Assembly: GCA_013365325.1 (NCBI GenBank) | Contig: JABVXV010000130.1 | Coordinates: 62,001-126,000 of the forward strand | DNA from: Dipetalonema caudispina | Lineage: Eukaryota; Nematoda; Chromadorea; Rhabditida; Onchocercidae | Reading direction: 5' to 3' | Length of the DNA: 64,000 nt | Shown here: positions 14,201 to 26,146 of the stretch, one piece after another | Layout: every line of letters starts with the position of its first letter | Position numbering within the stretch: position 1 is the first letter of the stretch | Translations under genes and position numbers: made by a program | The notes under the pieces: generated by a model | What the model saw: only the letters and a program-made list of their open reading frames with translations | What the model was told of the DNA's origin: nothing | The model's database searches: none

Positions 14201-16351
14201 TTAACCCTTACATCAATTCGAATTTCTTAAGATGGTTTTATTATCCTAATAAAATGAATAATTAATGGACTGTTGATTAAGATTTATAAATTCGTTTTAA
14301 AACTATCATACTACTTTATTCTCACTGATTTTTGAATGAGACTAAGTACTGTATCTTTTCTTGAGAAAGCTTAATCGAATGGAATCATTCTGATTCATAA
14401 GGTCACTAGAACCAGTTTATTTGTTTAGGGATTGATTTGTGATAATGACATTTAGGTTAACCTGCAAGGTATCATTGGTAAGGGGAAAAGCGCAGGTGAG
14501 GATGATAATTACACCATTATTCAAGTCGGTCCTTCGGTACAAAGGAAACCTGCCATCGAGACTGCCAATGATATTCGAAACAGTAACAAAACGTTCAAAG
14601 TAATTGAACTGAAAGAAAATGGCAAGGTGCGTCCTATAACCCGTCGACAGAAACATAAAGCGGAGAAAATCAAGAGGAAATATGGTGATCAGGATGAGGA
14701 GGAGCGCCAGTTAAGGTTGATGTTGTTGGCATCAAAGCCGAAGGATGCAGAAAATTTTGAAAGTTTGTTTGTCACATTTGTTAAAAAGGATTGTACCCTC
14801 TTTTTAAATCCCCAAAATCCATACATTGATTGTCATTAGGTTTGCTTATCTCATACAAGTGGGTTCAGTTTTATCAGCAGATAGTTTAGTAAGTGTGAAT
14901 TACTGTATTGAACCTCATCCTTTGAATGTTTTAATATGGAGTGTTATTTTACTTGCGGACTGGTCTGTCAACATTTTTTTCAAAAATCCGAATTAACCAT
15001 AACCATACTTCCCTGAGCGTATAAAAAGTTGCTTCTGTGGCTGGTTCCATATTTTCTTTTCTATGAAACGATATGTGCAAGTATTAGATGTGATGATTCC
15101 GGAATTCTTTGAGATATATGTGGTTATGCGCTGTTATGTTATCATACAGACTGTTGTCAGATTTGTTATCGCATGAATGATGGATTTCTTTTCAGAAAAA
15201 AACATGAGTGAAAAGTCTTTGGAAAAAGCAAAAAAGAAGAATGCTCAAGATAGCAAAACGAGGAGTCAGTTTGAATATGAGAAAGACGCATCGGCAGTTG
15301 TGGAGAAAGTTGAACCGTTAACAAGACCTAAAGAAGTAAGACATTAGCTTAGATCCGATGCAAGTATAAGTTTCTGTTATGTTTGAGGCTATTCACTGCC
15401 AAATTATTTTTGCAATAGAAGTGATGGGAATTTATTAGTAAAGAGGATTAGATTGTCCAGTTTAAATTGATGAAGCAGCCAAGTAAGCGTTGTAATTGTG
15501 AATTCCGAAACATTTCGGTTGCGAAAGGAGGGTGTGAGGCCGAAGTTCATAGAGCTCTCTCCTCTTGAAAATTGTCTATTTTATCTTCAGGAGGAAGATG
15601 ACGAAGTACTAGAAGCAGACATGGCAATAATGGATGCTGAAGAAACGAAAATGTTAAATTCATTGACATGGCTACCGTTGGATGAGGATATTCTTCTGTT
15701 TGCTTTGGTGGTTGTGGCACCATACCAAACGATGCAGAATTTCAAATATAAAGTGAAATTAACTCCAGGAACAGGAAAACGAGGAAAAGCAGCTAAAAGT
15801 GCTATAGCGTTATTTCAGGTAGTGTTATTGATTATTTTTCTCTATAGCATGCAAAAAAATTGTTGATTAACCTACTATCATAGGTACTAAAACTGTTGCT
15901 GAAGGTTAAATTGCGGATTATTGGACTGTGATTAAATTTTGAGGAATATGCCTGTGGAAGTTAAAACTTCGATCCCATGATTGAACCGAAGACAAGATGA
16001 ATACAAATATGAACTGATATTTCTAATACTGAGTAGTCGGATGCAATAGTCGAGTTTTAAAATAATAATGATTAGGATTTCATAACTAGCACCGGAATTA
16101 CTACATAAATGGAATGGTAATTTTGATATAGGATGTACTCATTTTTTCATTTGGATCTTCGTGACAGGAGGTAATGTTACTTAACTCTCAGCTTGTTGAG
16201 CGATTCATTATTTATCTTTGATCTTCAGCGTGATAAGTCGGCGAATGTACAGGAATTGAATTTGCTGAAGGTGCTGGCAACCGATGATCAAATTTCACGG
16301 AATATTCCTGGGAAAGTTAGAGTTTCGGCTCCACAACTGAATCGAAGATAG
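9673..16351 (+). CDS. NEMF: NEMF/Rqc2 ribosome-associated quality-control factor
   Basis: Predicted 945-aa protein. The family binds 60S subunits carrying stalled nascent chains, recruits the Listerin ligase and adds C-terminal tails. Exons: 9673-9797, 9913-10120, 10437-10555, 10618-10798, 11596-11760, 11841-12020, 12137-12259, 12341-12490, 12645-12802, 12930-13070, 13156-13348, 13686-13982, 14456-14762, 15196-15335, 15591-15818, 16229-16351. The NFACT-N domain opens MKNRFSTLD with D9, and LGVDR gives D95-R96; these correspond to Rqc2 residues needed for tailing. Coiled coils follow at about 270-520. NFACT-R contains GGRDAQQNE and [13 protein letters not shown]. An acidic stretch, a basic [12 protein letters not shown] segment and the C-terminal NFACT-C ([27 protein letters not shown]) complete it. 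The 12802/12930 junction is the weakest; an alternative short exon near 12827 was not supported. A decayed copy of the last exon lies at 15930-16004. Confidence 0.93.
11167..11199 (+). repeat. T33 homopolymer in NEMF intron 4
   Basis: Uninterrupted run of 33 T inside a 797-nt intron; such tracts vary in length and are error-prone in assemblies. Confidence 0.9.
15930..16004 (+). pseudogene. Decayed duplicate of the last NEMF exon
   Basis: Aligns without gaps over 75 nt to 16286-16360, which holds the NEMF C-terminal exon, stop codon and 9 nt beyond. By hand count 55 of 75 positions match and most differences are transitions. Shared blocks include AAATTT, GGAATAT, TTCG, CGAAGA and ATAC at the end. 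A further shared TTGCTGAAGGT lies just 5' in both copies (15895-15905 and 16262-16272), after which the upstream copy carries extra bases. The copy has an in-frame stop (GAT TAA) and is therefore not an alternative exon. It sits in the last intron of the gene. Confidence 0.8.
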
Positions 16352-16794
16352 GATGCATACGATAAGATACGTGTAAACTTGGAGGAATTGTGGAATAGTG
16401 ATATGAACAATGTTGTAATCGCCTAGTCGTCCATGTTATCATTCTATGATTTCTTGTGTACATGATAAATTTGCAATTATTCGTTTGCATCGTTGCACAG
16501 TTTGCAGTTAAAATTACATTTTATCATATCTTTCAGGGGAACTTCACACCTATCACTCGTAAACTGCTCAGTAATCGGAAGAAAAAAAGCAAGAGGCATG
16601 AGCAAGGCCGAGAAATAGACCTATGATAATATGTGATTGGACGGTGTTTAGATTGATGGGTGAAATGTTAGGCAGGATTATCGTCGTGAAAGTTTGGGTA
16701 ATGTGGTAAATGTTATACGTTGATTATAAATCAGCAGTTGTTGTGTATGCTGCAAAAAACAGTCTGATAGGTTCACAGGACATCTGTTTTAGAA
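16352..16794. other. NEMF to hnRNP L intergenic region
   Basis: 443 nt between stop and start of two co-oriented genes, short enough for a nematode operon pair. It contains an exon-like block (16538-16626) after TATCTTTCAG that could encode 29 residues rich in Lys/Arg and ending TGA. This block has no assigned role. No AATAAA is obvious. Confidence 0.5.
16783..16792 (+). promoter_or_regulatory. Candidate spliced-leader acceptor of the hnRNP L gene
   Basis: ATCTGTTTTAG lies with its AG two bases before the ATG at 16795, matching a strong nematode acceptor. With the short distance to the NEMF gene it would suit either SL1 trans-splicing of a single gene or of a downstream operon gene. Confidence 0.6.
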
Positions 16795-19700
16795 ATGGAT
16801 ACAGAAGTGAAGGAAGAGGAAAGTGGATCACAAGTACCACCATCAAAACGTTTCAGACGCGACGATAATGTTGATCCGACTAATCCGGATCCATCAATTG
16901 TTGTCCACGTTCGGAATTTAAGTCCGAAAGCAACTGAAGCTGATCTACTGGAAGCATTATCACATTTTGGTCCGATATCATATGCTACTTGTATGCCTGG
17001 AAAACGGATGGCATTGGTGGAATTTGAGGTTGATATACCATCTTCACATACAGTTTTGAGCAGTGGTACTAATGCCATAATTTTTTCTGGAAATAGCAAT
17101 GAATCTTAAATATTTAGTGGGTTGCATCAATAGCACGGATATCAAAACTAGATGATTATTTTTAGGAAGTGGAAGGTGCACGTTCATGTGTCGTTTATGC
17201 TCAAACGAATCAAATTTATGTTGCCGGACAGGCGGCTCTATTCAATTATTCTACATCTAAAATGATTCAGCGATTGGGACTTGAATCGGAGACACCGAAT
17301 CACGTGCTTATATTGACCATTTACAATGCTCAATATCCTGTCAACGTTGATGTCATCCATCAAGTATTACTTATGTTCTTTTCTTACTTAGTATATTTGG
17401 GACTTCTGGTTATTTCCCTTTATGACGTTGTTCCGAATCACTTTCTTTAACAAAAGTGACTCGATCTGCTCATCAATTTATCAGGATTTGTTGATAGCTT
17501 TGAATTTACCAATCAGATAAAAACAGGAAAAGTAGATGTGAAAATCCTGTCTAGCTGAAAGTTATAGATATGTGAACCATATGGTTTTGTGAAACGCATT
17601 GCTATGATACGTCGCACGATGTTACAAGCATTGGTTGAATTCGAAAGTGCAGAAATCGCGAAGAAGACGAAACATGCAATGAATGGGGCTGATATTTACT
17701 CTGGTTGCTGTACGCTCAAAGTCGAATTTGCTAAGGTTATTCATATATTTTAAATCCTTTGAAAAATTGTTGGAATCTTATATAACGTGTTGCTAAATCT
17801 GAGTTTTCTGAAAAAATGGTAGTCTGCTTCTCTTCTGCTTTCCTAAAGATTGCCTTGTGGATAAGTATCAGTTATTGTCTAACTGCCTCTAAATAAGTAT
17901 AGAAACGTTGTCTTTGTATATAGATGAACATGGTAAACGTACTATAATTTGATGTCAAAGTTGATGAATCATTTTCAGCCAGAACATGTGAAAGTGACTC
18001 GAAATGACATGGATCAATGGGATTATACGAAGGCACCACAATCAGGTTGTTTGTTAAGAATGTTAATGGTTGTAGTATTGGCTAGAATATATTGTTGCAG
18101 GTGATTGCAAAGTTACAGAGTATAGTGTGAAAGTTACATCCATACAAACTACACTGACGGTCACTATGAGTGGATCGAAGGTCGGGAAAGCAGCAACAGA
18201 TTTTACCTACTATCAACACATATAACAGTACCAACATGAAAAGATCGCAGTTAATCTACTGATGTGTTGCATTCCTCACCGTCATCAGTACTCTCACTAT
18301 CATCATCATTATTATTACCAGCATCATCATCATCATCATCATCATCCATCACCATCATTATCATCAGCAGCATCAACATCATCAGCATCAGAAGCAACAT
18401 AAGAGGTTCATCGTAGAAGGCATATTTTCTGAGTTGGTGCAGAAAACAGTCAAAACAACAGGTACCGATTGCCAACTTAAGTGCAGCTGCATCCAGCATC
18501 ACAAATATGAAAAAATGTGGCATCGTATCGATTTTTTGAGAAAAACAAATATTTCTCCATATTACCATTCAGTACAGCTATCATTCGCAACTGTCATTGA
18601 TCGTCGTAAACTGCATAAATCATACTAACGGGGAAAAGAGTAAGCGAAGAGGTAAAACAGGTTGATAGGATTAATGGCATACAATTGGACACTTAATGGC
18701 GCACATCATTGGAATGCATTGCATACAAAGAATACATACACAGAAAGAAAGGGATATAAGGACGAAGAAACTACGAGAATCATTATGAGGCTTATCACCG
18801 AGCTTCTTAATTATTGGCCTTAAACGTGAACGCATCCCTTTTCTGCAGGTTTCTACCGCAGATGAGCTTGCTTTGTGGAAGAAATTATGTAGCAGTGGTG
18901 CTGGCCTACAGGCTTAAGTTTATGTATTACCTGGATAAGGTTCGTTGATACCATTATGTCGCATTGTTCGAGTGTTACTTGAGGCTTGATTGATGGATGA
19001 GTCGCTGGAGTCTTCTGCATCTTTCTTTACATTTCATACAAGGCTGCAAAGGTCGGCGTCGTATTACTGCATGATTTTTTTCAATTTTGTTTACGGGTTG
19101 CGCATGATATGGAAAGGTATATTCTATATTATAACTTATTTCGGGATGCTGTTTCAGATTACACGGAGGAACCTCGAAAGACATTGCTAAATGATGCGGG
19201 ACCACGTGGAGGACGTAATTTTTTTTCTATTATTTGTTGCAGTTTTTTCACTCCATCTAAAACATTGCTGTTTGATATAGTTTTAATAGTTCGCTTGATG
19301 CTACAATGTTTCTCTTTCCCTCTTTTCAGCGCCTGGACCACGTGGACCTCCAAGTTACGGTATGTTATGGTACTTTGTGGCGTGACGAGCGGTTCAAATA
19401 TTGAAGATGCAGATTTGCGTGATTGACTGGTTATATGGAGGATATGGCTCGATTAAACATTAATTTGTTATTTAGATACTTTTAAAATGCTTGCTTATAG
19501 GAGGATATGGTGGACGAGGTCGTGGTGGTCCGCCTGGTGACTATGGTTATCATGATGACCGTTATGGTAGCAGTTATGGTAGAGGTCGTGGCAACTATGA
19601 TGAATATGATGGAGGATATGGGAGAACCGAAGGATATGGAAGAGGAGATGGTTATTCCCGTGGTGATGGATATTACGGCAGAGGAGGTGGACGAGGTGGA

Positions 19701-21931
19701 TTTGGTCGTGGTGAAAGTGGTTATGGTCGAGGAGGATATGCACGTGGAAGAGGTCTTATTTTACTTTGCCCTCCGTAATGTACATTGTAATTTATAAAAA
19801 TTATGGGATTAGTGGTAGGAAGGTTTTGGAAAGTTGGTTATGAGAATCAATTGGATTTTGAAATTCAAAATCGGGAGCAGTTCGATGTCAAGGGAATTTA
19901 ATCATTGGAATGGTTCTAAAGGTCGGAATGATCGTATTTCATACAAATCTTAAAATTATGAAATCACAACTGCTTGCACAGACTATATGATCATGAATAT
20001 TGCCAATATTAGTAGTACATGTTACAGCAGCGTAATGATAAAATGGGAGTGATTGCGTTGGTGATGCTTCACTACTCATAATCTTTAATTCATCTTTAAT
20101 CAGTACATTGCTTTTCCACTTATAGATCCGTCATATTTCTAAAAAAAGTTGATATTGCTCTCGTCATTCTATTTGACGTTTGCATGTTTAGGCTGTGCTG
20201 GTATTTTTTAGCTTTTGATTCTGAAAAAATTTTCGAGTTCTGTAATCCATGAATTTAAAGGATTCGTTGTATTATGTAAGGATTTATCTTGCAGGTAGTG
20301 GTGCTGGTCTTTACGAAGATGAGCGTGATTATTACAATGGCGATGGTCCCGTGATGATGATTTATGGCATTGATCAAGATAATTTCAATTGCGACAAATT
20401 ATTTAATCTCTTGTGTCTCTATGGTAACTGTAATAAGGTAATTTGTGATGTTTTCTGATTTCAATTGTCTCTGAAAAAAGCTAATGCAGATTGTCTCTGC
20501 CTCTCTTTTCCATTTATCAAGTTTTAACCGTTTTGATTTAATGGGGACGGTGGAGAATGGTCCATATTCATCTTTTCCTGGAAAACTTTCAATTAGTTTT
20601 TTCACTACCACTGTTTTAGATCAAATTTATGAAGTCAAAGACAGATACCGCAATGGCCCAAATGGGTAGTGTACGACAGGTCTACACAACAATCGATAAC
20701 CTGCATGGTACTATGATTTTCGGCAACAAACTTGCCCTTAGGCCATCAAAACAGCAAATTTTGCACGAAATACGTGATCCATTCATATTACCGGATGGAA
20801 CATCTTCATACAGGTAAAGTACAGGATGGTCATTTTAACATTTTTATGTAGAGAAAGGAGAAATTTTCACCACATGTATTGAAAGAAAAGAATCTTTAGT
20901 TGATTAGGATCAAATGGAATTAAGCAGCAACGCAAAAAAAATTGTCTACTGTTACGTGGATAAGGCAAACCTAACATAACGACTAAAACTAGCAGTCACC
21001 AAAATTAGTTGCTATTGTGGTCAAAAATTGATGTTAGTAACTTGCAGAGATTATACCAATAGCCGCAATCAGCGTTATACGACACCCGAATTGGCGGCAC
21101 GAAATCGGATTGTGAAACCAACACACGTGTTGCATTGGTACAATGCTCCTGTAACAATGACGGAAGAGAAGCTTAAAGAAGTACATTTTTGGGTTTAAAT
21201 ATAGCTCCATAATCAAACACTTCTCTTTCACCAGATGTATTGAAGGGGAAGAAGTTGATACATCATCAGCCGGGAGTTGCGGCATAGATGCAGACGGACT
21301 GTAAGGGAACTTTATTTTAAGGGCATTTCATTAGTTAATAAGTTCATAACATTTAAAAAATAACAGTCGTACACACATAGTATCTTGGGATTAATATGTG
21401 ATAGACTCAATGAACGACTGCAGAATTTAAATATTTCAGTTGTTTGTCGACAAGGGAGCTGTAACGCCAGACAAAGTGGTCATCTTTCCGCAACGTTCGG
21501 AGCGTAGTTCAGCTGGAATCTGTGAATTCCCTAATACAGAACGCGCAACGGAAGCGCTCATGTTAGCCAACCATACGCCAGTTGAAAGTCCTGGTACGTT
21601 TTTTAAATGTTCGCAGGACTTTTATTGATATTTAAAATCTTCTTACAAATCCCACTTCTAGTGCAAACTTCTCTATTGACTACCCTTTCATTACTTAGAG
21701 AATATGGAAAAAATCTTACATCTCACTGAAGCATGAAACTGAAGTCTGATTGGCAAAATTCACTGTATCATTCTATTCACCAGATGGTAGGCGAAACTTC
21801 AACGTACTAGGTCGATTTTCATTCCATATCTTTATTAAGTTACTATGAAAAATGTTACAGTTGGCAAAGCACCGTATATCGTGAAGTTGGCATTTGCTGG
21901 TGGCCGTGATGGGAAAGATTTCCGAATGTGA
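16795..21931 (+). CDS. hrpl-1: hnRNP L-type splicing regulator with four RRMs
   Basis: Predicted 566-aa nuclear RNA-binding protein; the hnRNP L family binds CA-rich RNA and controls exon choice. Exons: 16795-17028, 17166-17363, 17568-17735, 17979-18045, 19158-19214, 19330-19359, 19501-19752, 20295-20437, 20620-20813, 21048-21180, 21440-21593, 21861-21931. RRM1 (VVHVRNLSPKATEADLLEAL) occupies about 40-115 and RRM2 (VLILTIYNAQYPVNVDVIHQ) about 125-215. An unusually rich Gly/Arg/Tyr linker, about 235-335, follows. RRM3 (VMMIYGIDQDNFNCDKL) lies in the next 100 residues, and RRM4 begins at THVLHWYNAPVTMTEEKL and runs almost to the end. Domain order and spacing match human hnRNP L (589 aa). A possible frame-terminating exon at 18101-18225 is treated separately. 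The closest C. elegans relative would be hrpl-1; the name is assigned by family, not by search. Confidence 0.93.
18101..18225 (+). other. Candidate alternative or poison exon of the hnRNP L gene
   Basis: ATTGTTGCAG precedes 18101 and the phase fits the exon ending at 18045. Reading on gives about 40 codons (GDCKVTEYSVKV...) to TAA at 18223-18225. A weak donor GTCGGG at 18181 would give an 80-nt cassette that shifts the downstream frame. Either use would truncate the protein after RRM2. No expression evidence is available. Confidence 0.35.
18291..18401 (+). repeat. Imperfect CAT/ATC trinucleotide microsatellite
   Basis: Degenerate ATC/CAT repeats with ATT and AGC variants inside hrpl-1 intron 4. 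They give long acidic or histidine-rich shadow reading frames that are not genes. Confidence 0.85.
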
Positions 21932-22566
21932 TAATAGGCTTCCATGCCTTTTACCCTCCTTATATCCAGGCCATACGCTCGTTTTTTTTCCTTACCCAGA
22001 GAATACTGTTGGTGTTGTGTTCATGTAATATGAGGAATTTTTTTTTTTTTTTTTTTTTTTTTGTAATTTTTGTGACATTCATTGTGGTCTCATGCCCTTT
22101 CGGCTCTTCAATTTTATTGCACCAAGGAATATAGATAAGTTTTATATATTTGTATTCGTGTTTATATTCCTTAGCAAACATCTCTCAATTTCAAATATAA
22201 ATTATAGAGAACGCACTAGTTATTAAACACTAGGACATAAATTAGTGCCGTCTTCCAAAGGGATGATGAACTCTATCGAAAACAGTCAGTTAAACAAAAG
22301 ATTTAAGCAGTTCTATTCCTCATGTATCCTAATTACGGAGCAGTTTTCTAAATAAGGCCTCTTTTTTCCTCTAAACTTTTCTCTTGGAAATTTCTTATTT
22401 TTACTGTGCTGTTTTGTTATGTTATAAGTACTATCAGTAATAAATGATTTGGACCTCAAACTTTAGGAATACATATCTTACTAAGAAGTAAAGAAATACA
22501 TCAGAAAATAATTAGCGTGTCCCAACGGTTAATAACGTACATCAATGTATGCCGCAATGAACGGAT
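21932..22566. other. Convergent 3' region between hrpl-1 and psmd-9
   Basis: Contains a T25 tract at 22038-22062. Candidate poly(A) signals are AATAAA on the plus strand at about 22439-22444 (508 nt after the hrpl-1 stop) and TTTATT at 22113-22118, which is AATAAA on the minus strand for psmd-9. If both are used the two 3' UTRs overlap. No coding exon seen. Confidence 0.5.
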
Positions 22567-24481
22567 TCATATATGAGCGGGAGTAATTGGAAGTACGGAA
22601 CATCCAAGAGTGCCTTTGCCAGACCACGTCTGCGGTATAAGTTCTAAACGTACCGGCCTGTCGTTCCTTAGCACCGTTACTCGTATTGGCTTCTGCAATA
22701 ATATGGAAAGTAAACATACTCTTCTTCTCCGTGATCAGCTTCCCTACTCCTTAGGGAAAGCTGATAATCCAGCTACTTACACGCAGCATTTAACAAATTA
22801 CGATGAATAATAGTCAATCGCTTAACCTCATTCACTTAATTCAATCATTCTCCTTGATCAATTCACTTGTTGGACATAATTTAACGGTCCTATAGACCTA
22901 AAGCATACTTCTCAACCTACTTCTGCTTCCTACTTGGCTTGATATCTTAAACTATTCAACTCCAAGTACATAAGGATCCAACAAATAAAAGTTCCAGAAA
23001 AAGAATGTTCATTCAACTTTTCTTCATCGTTATCACCTGAACATGAGAATTACTTAATTCATTCACAAGGAAGTAACCCTCAACGCCTGTCAGAGATTTT
23101 TGGTGGCTTCACCATTCAATAGCGAAAAGGTAGCTAATTCGGTTAAAAGAATGAAGAGAAGGCATTCGAAACGACTTCAACAACAGTGTACATGATGAGT
23201 TAATGGAAAAACAATGCTAAGAGAATTGGAAAAATGCATAACATTGAAGTTACTAAAACACTTTGGAATGAAACACTTACATCCATTGAGTTCTGTACAA
23301 CAACGCGAAGTTCTTTTATATCTGTAAAATTCCCAGCATGTAACGAACCAAATTGTACTAGTTGATCGCCATCCTTTAAACCCTAAATGATATAAATTTG
23401 CAGTTAATTAGGGAATTTCCGTCATATCATTTCTTTCTTCATTTAAATAAGCAATGCAGAGTCAACATATGGAATTTTGTGAAAGAAGACTTTCAGAAGT
23501 GTACATCAAAATCAGAATGATGGAAGTTTCCCGACATAACAACAAAGTATAGGAAGCGAACCCAGGCATTAAGGTTACATGAGGTACTGCTGAAAGCGTA
23601 GTTGTATGGTGCTTCCGGTTACTATACCACATGTATAAAAGTTGCTCAGAAAAAGTTATACAAACAAACAATCACTTCTGAATGTTTATATCATTGTATA
23701 TGGATAGATAACATACTGACTGACCGCTCTAAAGGCCGGCGAGGCATTCATTACTTCGGCTATTTTTGCAAATGGAGCATTGCTGGTACGATGCACTATC
23801 GGAATATCATCTGTTGTTATACGTTCACTGAAAAATTGCATGGCGTGAGTTAATTCAAGAAGAAATGAGAAAAGATGCTACACAAACTCTGCTTATAGCA
23901 ACACAATATTGTCTGCAGATTAGCATCAATATAATGTTACCTGCATGTTGCTGTGCGATCTCGTTTTTGTTGATGTAAGGTAAGCATAGCTTTTTCGATT
24001 TGAGAAGTTAATTTTTGGCGATCATTTTGCGCACATATAATCGCATTTCGTGCTTGCCTCACTGAATATATATCAACAGATGTAATGGGAAAACCTTCTG
24101 CATCGACCAAACTTCTTTGCATGTCGATATTATTCTAGAAATTAATTAACAAATTCCGAAAATCTTACAATTTTCACCATTATCTAAAACAATATATATA
24201 GCATTCATCATTTTTCTACAGATTATAAAAGGCAATCTACCAATTGATGATGTTTTTGGAAGGAATATTTAAATTTGATGAATAGAGAATTAAGCAAAGT
24301 AGGAAACAAGTCAAATAACCTGACAATAAGGACATTTATCCTTATTACTTTTACAGAATTTAATATTACTTCAGCATGTCTGAGAACAGAAAAAGCTTAC
24401 CATTCTAAGTATTTCTTCTTCCTTGGCAATTCGCCGATCGATTTCATCTCGTGCCGCGATAAGTTTCTTCACCGAATCCAT
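22567..24481 (-). CDS. psmd-9: 26S proteasome assembly chaperone PSMD9 (PDZ protein)
   Basis: Predicted 201-aa protein; PSMD9/Nas2 helps assemble the regulatory-particle ATPase ring by holding Rpt5 until the base is complete. Coding order on the minus strand: 24401-24481, 23941-24134, 23725-23827, 23281-23382, 22567-22692. The N-terminus is an Arg/Glu-rich helix (MDSVKKLIAARDEIDRRI). The family hallmark follows (SLVDAEGFPITSVDIYSVRQ, then a QNDRQKL helix). The PDZ domain runs from about 85 (PFAKIAEVMNASPAFRAGL) through GDQLVQFGSLHAGNF, and the end has WSGKGTLGCSVLPI as in the human protein (223 aa). All five exons join in phase. No spliced-leader acceptor is obvious at the start. Confidence 0.94.
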
Positions 24482-26146
24482 TGTAATTTTTTCATCGTCG
24501 TCCTTTCTCGATTCCATTTATGGCGTATATCCGTTGTCCCCTATAGAAAATTCATCATATCCGATACCTTCCCTCTCCTCCCGCCAGTTCAATTATCATT
24601 CACATCCCTCATCTACAAAGACTCGACCCATGATGAAAATTACGTTATCCCATCAGTCCGATCAGTTCGCTCTTTCCATCAAATTGTATGCATCTGTGCA
24701 TGCATACATGCAGTTTGCAGGGTAAAGAGTCATGTTTATCCCTGTATCTCTAAAGAAATATTATCAGAAGATGTATGAAAAATGAATCGAAAAGAGTGCG
24801 GTAATTTCTTTCTCTCTTACTTAAACAAAAAAAAATCTCACCTAAATTGCTTAATCATATTAAACAAAGTTAGTAGTCTTATTTCAAAGTCCGCTTGACT
24901 ATTTATACGTTTCTTTAATGACTCCCACACTTATCTAATCATTTATTCATTTCAATTTCCTAATGATATAAAGCAATGTTGAAATTATTTGTTAATAAAT
25001 TGAAATCAGTCAACATTATATCATTTCCTTCCAGAAACTTGACATCACATTAGTTGTAATTTATTCCAATTGATTATGTTGAGTTTGATTAATGGGACAC
25101 TTCCATCTTTCTATGATGGATTAGTCTGATCTTGCTAAGGAATTACATTATGGGAATCATATAACGCGTATGAAGATAATATGTGATACAGATGGAGGAA
25201 AAAAGTAAGGACTTGATAGGTACTAAGTGAAGTACCAATTAAGTAAGCTATTCAGCAAATACCAAATGAACTGTTAAATATTTCACCCATCCATTATATC
25301 ACTATCATTCGACTTGTACATTACCATAGATCTATTTTATTTCATTTTATTCAGAATAAAATGCCGAGATCCGAAAACAATTCACATGCTAGTTGAACAG
25401 AACAAAGAATTGAGTAGGTACCAACTTATTCAGCTAAGCAAATATGAATTAAATGTGTTATTCAATATGACGGTTACCATTACATTAGAAATTTGCAACT
25501 GATCTACTTTATATCACTTAAAGTTGTATATGTGTTTTTCTTTTTTTTTTTTTTTTTTAGAATATTCTTCCTTATTTTATTTTGAAATTGCTTACTGCCT
25601 AAACTCATCATCATCATCACCACCTGTGCAACACTCAAGTTTGCATTATTCCATCAATTATTGATCAAATTCATGCATAATATTGTACACGCATCATTTC
25701 TTAAATACCACTTTATGGCCAACATCACAAACTACAATCAAATAATCCAATGAAGCAAACGTTCTAAAAAGATATCATCGTGAACCATAATCCCTTCTAC
25801 CCTCTCATAGCCTCCTTTCACCGGTTACACTTCCCCTACACAAACATTTCATCTCCAATAGAACCATCCTTTCTACAATTATAAAAACTGATTAATATCC
25901 CCCAAAATAAATATTTCGTTTTTCAGGAAATCCTTATAATTCACTCATTTATCCCTGAACAACAACAAAACTACAATGTACTGTTTCTCCCATACGATAA
26001 ATCGAAAAATCTTTTGCGATATTCTGGTGATATTCCATATCCATTTTGATGAATGCATACTGTCCAAAATATTTCAAATGAACAACGTAATAAACAATAC
26101 AGTATTTGCACGGCAGTCAATCGTATGCCAATGATTGAACAATAAT
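24482..26146. other. Intergenic: psmd-9 upstream and baf-1 downstream
   Basis: 1.67 kb of AT-rich sequence with no recognised exon. A T-rich tract lies at 25541-25558. The plus-strand open frame over 24275-24778 is antisense to psmd-9 exon 1 and continues into this region; it resembles no family I recognise. Confidence 0.5.

Noticed and set aside
18251..18568. Asp/Met-rich open frame on the minus strand
   Set aside because: Produced by the CAT/ATC microsatellite in an hrpl-1 intron; no other coding signal.
19495..19743. Histidine-rich open frame on the minus strand
   Set aside because: A mirror of the Gly/Arg/Tyr-coding hrpl-1 exon 19501-19752; GGT/CGT/TAT codons read as His/Asn/Tyr on the other strand.
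24275..24778. 167-codon open frame on the plus strand
   Set aside because: Antisense to psmd-9 exon 1 and flank; no domain, no splice partners and a composition typical of AT-rich non-coding sequence.
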